NCBI GenBank assembly: GCA_003280245.1
Contig: QCFN01000002.1
Coordinates: forward strand, 38,399-102,398
Length of the DNA stretch: 64,000 bases
Direction of reading: 5' to 3'
Source of the DNA: Prochlorococcus sp. AG-363-J23
GTDB lineage: Bacteria; Cyanobacteriota; Cyanobacteriia; PCC-6307; Cyanobiaceae
The translations under genes and the position numbers were made by a program. Below are positions 58,959 to 64,000 of the stretch, piece by piece; position 1 is the stretch's first letter, and every line of letters begins with the position of its first letter. The notes under the pieces were generated by a model. The model saw only the letters and a list, made by a program, of their open reading frames with translations, was not told the origin of the DNA and did no database searches.

Positions 58959-60911
58959 TTATTGCTCTAATTCAGAAATTTCAAGCCAACGTTCTTCAAC
59001 TTGATTTATCTTTTCTATAATTGCTGCTAATTCTTGACTTAGAAGAGTTAGATCTTGGCAATTCCCTTTCGTTATTGAATTTTCAAGTTCTGAACGCTTT
59101 AATTCTAGCTTTGGCAACTCTTCCTCAATTTGTTTAAGTTCGCGAGATTCTTTGTAGCTAATGCGACGAGTGCTTTTCGCTGTTCCTGAAAGTAACTTAT
59201 TGAAGGTATGGTTTTTTGAAGATTTTAATTTGTCTAATGATTTTTTATCATCATAATTTTCTTCTTTTTTGTAATAACTGTTCTCTTTAATTTTTTTTGA
59301 ATGTTGTTTTTCAATAAATTCACTGTAATTACCTTCAAATTGCTTTAAGTAGCCATTTTGAAAGTAAAATAGTCGGTCAACTGTCCTGTCTAGGAAATAC
59401 CGGTCATGAGAAACGATAACTACACACCCAATAAAATCTTCAAGGAAATCTTCAAGAATACTTAGAGTCTGAATGTCTAGATCATTGGTTGGTTCATCGA
59501 GAAGAAGAACATTTGGAGCTTTAATAAGCATTCTACAGATGCTCAACCTTCTTTTTTCTCCTCCAGATAGTTTATTTAAAGGACTATGCTGCTTGGCAGG
59601 TTCAAATAGAAACCTCTCGAGTAGTTGAGAGGCCGATATTTTTGATTTTCCCACTTCTATTGTTGTAGCAACTTCTTCTACAAAATCAATTACTTTGCGA
59701 CTTAGATCTGTTCTACTCGATATAACCTCTGTTTTTTGGTCTAGATATCCAATCTTTACCGTTTCACCTATTTTGATGAATCCATTACTAGGTTGCCTTT
59801 TCCCGGAAATTAGGTCTAGAAGAGTTGATTTTCCGACCCCATTTGGACCAATTATTCCGACTCTATCTTCACGATCAAAGTTATAAGTAAAATTTTTAAT
59901 TAGAAATGGTGAGTTAAGTCCACCATCTTTTGTTACGCTTATTGAATTGGCCTCTATTACCAGATTTCCAATTCTCCTTTGATTTGTAGCAATCTTCAAT
60001 TGGTTTGTTTTTTTTGAAATAGATTTTTTTTGCATTTTATAGATTCTCTGAATGCGAGCTTTTTGCTTAGTACTTCTAGCTTTGGCTCCTTGCCTGAGCC
60101 ATGCAATTTCTCTCCTTAATGTGGCCTTGAATTTTGCTTCAGAAGAAACTTCACTTGCTTCTTGTTTGGCTTTTTCTTTTAGAAAATCGCTGTAATTTCC
60201 TTGAAAACAACTTACTTTCCCTTTATTAATTTCAATCATTCTATGAGTAATCCTGTCGAGAACATAACGGTCATGAGTTATCAGAACTAATGCACCTGAA
60301 AATTTCTCTAGCCAACTTTGCAGCCACTCAATCGCATTTGTATCTAGATGATTTGTTGGCTCATCTAAAAGAAGAACGTCAGGTTTTGAGACAAGTGCAG
60401 AAGCTAGGTTAACTCTTTTCAGATAGCCACCGGATAGATTTTCAAGAGGAGATTGGAGATTCGTTATTCCTAGTCGTTGAAGAATTTCGCTGCATTGTTG
60501 TTCTAGGCTCCAAGCTCCACTACTATCCATTTTTTCAGATAGTTGACTTAACTCATTTAAAAGCTTTTGATCACCTGGGTTTAGGGAGACTTCATTGCTA
60601 ATTGCATTGAATCGAATTAGTAAATTTCGCTTTTCTCCACAGCTTGCAAGGACTTCTTCTAAAACTGTTGTCCCAATTTTGATTGGACTTTCTTGCTCAA
60701 CAATTTTAATTTTAAGCATCGGTGAAGTTTGTCTAAAACCTTCTGCTAGAGGTTCTAGTCCGGCAAGGACTTTCAAGAGAGTGGATTTCCCTGCACCATT
60801 AGGACCTATTAACCCTAATCTTTCTTTTTTTTGAATAGTGATATTTAGATCAGAAAAAAGTTTTCTGATTCCAAAATCTTTTGAGGCCCCTTTAAGGCTA
60901 ATAAGACTCAC
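58959..60911 (-). CDS. ABC-F family ATPase (Uup-like)
   Basis: Two ATPase domains (GPNGAGKSTLLKVLAG; GPNGVGKSTLLDLISG), LSGGYLKRVNLA / LSGGEKRRLSICRML, C-terminal coiled coil. Confidence 0.93.
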   Translation of the reverse strand: MSLISLKGASKDFGIRKLFSDLNITIQKKERLGLIGPNGAGKSTLLKVLAGLEPLAEGFRQTSPMLKIKIVEQESPIKIGTTVLEEVLASCGEKRNLLIRFNAISNEVSLNPGDQKLLNELSQLSEKMDSSGAWSLEQQCSEILQRLGITNLQSPLENLSGGYLKRVNLASALVSKPDVLLLDEPTNHLDTNAIEWLQSWLEKFSGALVLITHDRYVLDRITHRMIEINKGKVSCFQGNYSDFLKEKAKQEASEVSSEAKFKATLRREIAWLRQGAKARSTKQKARIQRIYKMQKKSISKKTNQLKIATNQRRIGNLVIEANSISVTKDGGLNSPFLIKNFTYNFDREDRVGIIGPNGVGKSTLLDLISGKRQPSNGFIKIGETVKIGYLDQKTEVISSRTDLSRKVIDFVEEVATTIEVGKSKISASQLLERFLFEPAKQHSPLNKLSGGEKRRLSICRMLIKAPNVLLLDEPTNDLDIQTLSILEDFLEDFIGCVVIVSHDRYFLDRTVDRLFYFQNGYLKQFEGNYSEFIEKQHSKKIKENSYYKKEENYDDKKSLDKLKSSKNHTFNKLLSGTAKSTRRISYKESRELKQIEEELPKLELKRSELENSITKGNCQDLTLLSQELAAIIEKINQVEERWLEISELEQ

Positions 60912-61582
60912 AGAACATTAGCTACTTGCTTATTACTTAAGTAGTCAAAAACGCTTTTATCTCCTATATCTCCAGCTGGATCCGCTCCAAATTTTCGAAT
61001 GGCTAAGACAATCATTAATACTGACGAACTAAATAGCATTGCTATTACTATTTCACTGCTGAGAAGGCTCATTAAGTGACCTAGTAAGGCGATTGGTGTG
61101 ATAATAGTTAAGCCAATAGCTTCTGGTTTGCGAAAGCAGAAGAATTCTTTGAAACCTATTCCTGTTAATGAGGTAAACAGTGGGCCAATTAACCAAATAA
61201 GTGATGGCTTGGATGAAAGGCTAGTAAGCATTGTTCCTGCTCCTTGATTAATTAGGAGAATTGTTGTTCCGATACACCCAAGGAACCAAAAGAGAATCAA
61301 GGCTCTGTGAAGTGGTTTGAGGTATATGTGAATCCAATTAAGTGCTAGCCCAAGACTTGTTGCCATTGGGATGAACCAGCACCAGGCCCATGTTGGACCA
61401 AGCAAAATCCAGTGAATTAGACCTGATGCAAAAGATATGCCACATACCAATAGAGAAATTCGGTAGAGCAAAACTTCTCTTTCATCGTTCTGGTTGATTA
61501 TGTATTCTCCATAGAGTCCCTGAAAAGATCGCTCTATTAAGAGATTATTAGTAGGAACTTGCGTTGTTCTTGTTAGATCCAT
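60908..61582 (-). CDS. Polytopic membrane protein, hypothetical
   Basis: Several TM segments in an intact 224-aa ORF; overlaps the neighbouring ABC-F gene. Confidence 0.65.
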   Translation of the reverse strand: MDLTRTTQVPTNNLLIERSFQGLYGEYIINQNDEREVLLYRISLLVCGISFASGLIHWILLGPTWAWCWFIPMATSLGLALNWIHIYLKPLHRALILFWFLGCIGTTILLINQGAGTMLTSLSSKPSLIWLIGPLFTSLTGIGFKEFFCFRKPEAIGLTIITPIALLGHLMSLLSSEIVIAMLFSSSVLMIVLAIRKFGADPAGDIGDKSVFDYLSNKQVANVL

Positions 61583-62571
61583 GGCGAAATAGGGGCAGCA
61601 GCCTTTACTATCATTTCTAAATCAGGACCCTCTGGAACAATGCCGCTGGGCCTTAAGGGGAATAATGCTCCAAAATAATCTTTTCTCCAAGCAGATCCGT
61701 TACATGTTTTGGAAATAGAAGTTATTTTTAGAAGTTTTTGCCGCCATTTCCAGATAGACGGAAAGGACCATAGTGGTTTTTTAGTACATCCAAATAGAGG
61801 AGCGTAGACCATTTCCCAGCGTATTAAGGTTGGGAAAAGACGAATATCAGCGATTGTTAGTTGATCTCCACATAAGAGCGGTCCTCTTTTTGCAAGACTT
61901 TTCTCGATTGTATCTAGCGCATTAAAAAGCTCTTTACTTGCAAGTTCATATGCTGTTTGGGTTCTGGCGAATCCACATTTATATACTCCTTCATTTACGG
62001 CGGGTTGTAGCAAGTTTTGCCAGCTATTTATTTCTCCTAAAAGATGTCTTGGTGCAAGATTTGGAGCGTCTTTTGGGGTTGGCCATTCGTTAAGCACTTC
62101 TACAAGTTGGGCGCTTTCATTCCCTAGTAACGAAGGCTTAACGCCATCAGTGTGGCCTGGATCTATTAAGGCAGGTACTGTTGCTCTGAGATTAGGTGTG
62201 CTATCACATTTGAGATACAGGGCAAGAAGTGAATCACAGCCTAGCCATTTAGGTTCCAATTTCCACCGGCCAGTCTTGTGGTCAGCTTTTGCTGTTATCA
62301 AATTAATACTTTCTTTTAAATCTCTTAATTCGTGAATTATCCAGGTTCTGTGAGCCCATGGACAACTTCTGCCAATTATTAGGTGAGGAAGTTGTTTTTT
62401 TGATCTCTTTATAAGAGAAGCCTGGCTCATTAAGTTTGCTTTCTTGTGTTTGCTTGGTGGACGTAAGTAATTCCCGTTTTTGTCGGCTGGAGCTAGCCCA
62501 CTCATTAAGAGATTCCATTGCAACTTCCATCCATGTCGAGCGCCTGCAACGATTGCTGGTGGAATAGCCAT
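61573..62571 (-). CDS. Glutathione S-transferase-like, Xi class/glutathionyl-hydroquinone reductase-type
   Basis: LIIGRSCPWAHRTWIIHEL (catalytic CPW motif) and C-terminal helical GST region (GDQLTIADIRLFPTLIRWEMVY). Confidence 0.82.
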   Translation of the reverse strand: MAIPPAIVAGARHGWKLQWNLLMSGLAPADKNGNYLRPPSKHKKANLMSQASLIKRSKKQLPHLIIGRSCPWAHRTWIIHELRDLKESINLITAKADHKTGRWKLEPKWLGCDSLLALYLKCDSTPNLRATVPALIDPGHTDGVKPSLLGNESAQLVEVLNEWPTPKDAPNLAPRHLLGEINSWQNLLQPAVNEGVYKCGFARTQTAYELASKELFNALDTIEKSLAKRGPLLCGDQLTIADIRLFPTLIRWEMVYAPLFGCTKKPLWSFPSIWKWRQKLLKITSISKTCNGSAWRKDYFGALFPLRPSGIVPEGPDLEMIVKAAAPISPWI

Positions 62572-62618
62572 AGATGTCCTTCGTTCGGTTATTTTTAACT
62601 AGATGAAAACTGGATTGA

Positions 62619-63539
62619 GTGCTGATGTTGGGTCCACAGGTACTTTTAGTAGCTGGGACCCATGGAAATGAGATTAATGGGCCTTGGCTTTTTGAGCAGT
62701 GGTCTAGAAAGCCTAATCTTATTAATACACATGGCTTGAATTTTCATCGTGTAATAGGTAATCCTGCTGCTTATAAAATTGGGAAGAGATACATTGATAG
62801 AGATCTAAACAGGAGTTTTCAAGAGCATTTGTTGATCGATGACTATCCTTCTGACTCTGAAATCCTACGAGCAAGAGAGCTGATTGATCTTTATGGGCCA
62901 AATGGATTAAATCCTTCCAATATTGCAATTGATATTCATAGCACCACATCTTCGATGGGGAGCAGTCTAGTTGTTTATGAAAGACGAGCAAGTGACTTGG
63001 CATTGGCTTCATTAATCCAAGCTCGTTTAGGTCTTCCCATTTATTTGCATGAGGGTGATCAGACTCAAAAGGGCTTCCTTGTTGAGCGTTGGCCTTGTGG
63101 ACTAGTAGTAGAAATTGGTCCCGTATCTCAGATGGTTGTTTCTTCCACGATTGTTAGTCAAATCAGATTAATATTGGAAGCTTTTTTTAAATCATTGCAA
63201 GAAGTGGAAACTAAAACTGTTTCGTTCCCAGATAGATTAATTGTTCATCGACATCTCAGAAGTCTTGATTTACCCAAAGATTCAAAAGGCTTCCCTGTTG
63301 CTTGCCTTCATCCTGACATTCAAGGTAAGGATTGGCAGCCAATCCATTGTGGATCTCCTCTGTTTTTAGACTTTGATGGTAGCTTATTTAGGTTTGAGGA
63401 GGAAGATCCACTAGTTCCAGTATTTATTAATGAAGCAGCTTATTCTGAGAAAAATATATGCATGAGTCTCACTAAACGTGAAATTTGGCCTATGCATAAA
63501 GATTGGGAAAGTGCTCTAGAAAAAATTGTATGCAGTTAG
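62619..63539 (+). CDS. Aspartoacylase/AstE-AspA family deacylase
   Basis: LLVAGTHGNEINGPWLFEQW, DRDLNRSF, AIDIHSTTSSMGSSLVVYER, VVEIGPVSQ. Confidence 0.9.
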   Translation: MLMLGPQVLLVAGTHGNEINGPWLFEQWSRKPNLINTHGLNFHRVIGNPAAYKIGKRYIDRDLNRSFQEHLLIDDYPSDSEILRARELIDLYGPNGLNPSNIAIDIHSTTSSMGSSLVVYERRASDLALASLIQARLGLPIYLHEGDQTQKGFLVERWPCGLVVEIGPVSQMVVSSTIVSQIRLILEAFFKSLQEVETKTVSFPDRLIVHRHLRSLDLPKDSKGFPVACLHPDIQGKDWQPIHCGSPLFLDFDGSLFRFEEEDPLVPVFINEAAYSEKNICMSLTKREIWPMHKDWESALEKIVCS

Positions 63540-63582
63540 ATTTTATTCGAATTTTAAAGTAGATTTATTTTTACTTACAAGG

Positions 63583-63900
63583 TTATCCGCATGCGAGAGT
63601 TGATTGCTCTTGAGTACATGGGAGGTCACTGCTGCTTCCATCTGCCCAATAAATCCTAAGGCGATCGTCTTTTGATCCCATGCGAAACGTGATTGATTTG
63701 ATAGGACCTTCTGGTGTATTTCTATCAACTTCTGGTGATGAATTCCCTTTTTCGCTAATTTTCTGTTCAAGTTCTCTTATGCGACTTTCAAGGCGATTGA
63801 TGAGCTCTTGCTGTGAAATCTCAGCTTGACTATCATTGCCAGGAATTTTTGTGCATCCAGATATCATGAAAAAACCAGCGCTAATTACTAGTGCTGACAT
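63583..63900 (-). CDS. Small lipoprotein, hypothetical
   Basis: Lipobox MISGC after a hydrophobic signal; coiled-coil segment; intact ORF. Confidence 0.6.
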   Translation of the reverse strand: MSALVISAGFFMISGCTKIPGNDSQAEISQQELINRLESRIRELEQKISEKGNSSPEVDRNTPEGPIKSITFRMGSKDDRLRIYWADGSSSDLPCTQEQSTLACG

Positions 63901-64000
63901 AAAACTGCGTGCTTGTTTGATGATGAAGCGAATAATTCTTCCTCTAAGCAGATTCTTGTTGGGAATAAACTTAACAGTTTTTTAACCAATTTAAAAGTTC

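Overview
The window is a contiguous, gene-dense stretch of chromosome from a picocyanobacterium, most likely a Prochlorococcus of the low-GC, low-light type. That assignment rests on recognised gene content (psbX, ycf66, an Hli protein, cp12, sufR-sufBCDS, sbtA/sbtB/SulP) and on a circularly permuted tmRNA whose tag reads ANKIVRFSRQAAPVAA. No database search was run. Most of the window is ordinary core genome: K+ transport, hflX, cysH, coaX, a RarA fusion, pgm, the suf operon, def, rpsU, accC, smc, hemB, mutS2, obgE and ABC-F. One tRNA-Leu(GAG) is present. The only accessory-looking part is about 42.0-46.5 kb, directly downstream of the permuted ssrA gene; it holds many very small ORFs, small secreted or membrane proteins and a lone glycosyltransferase-like gene. 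I found no CRISPR array, transposase, integrase or prophage, and no clear new multi-gene defence-type system. The observations most worth a second look are the permuted tmRNA and the inverted repeat after it, a stand-alone LigD-phosphoesterase-like protein, a YqjD/YqjE-like membrane pair, a probable CTG-initiated TolB-like lipoprotein coupled to ycf66, a long hairpin between sufR and sufB, a CP12 with only the C-terminal Cys pair, and several small genes missing from or masked in the ORF track.
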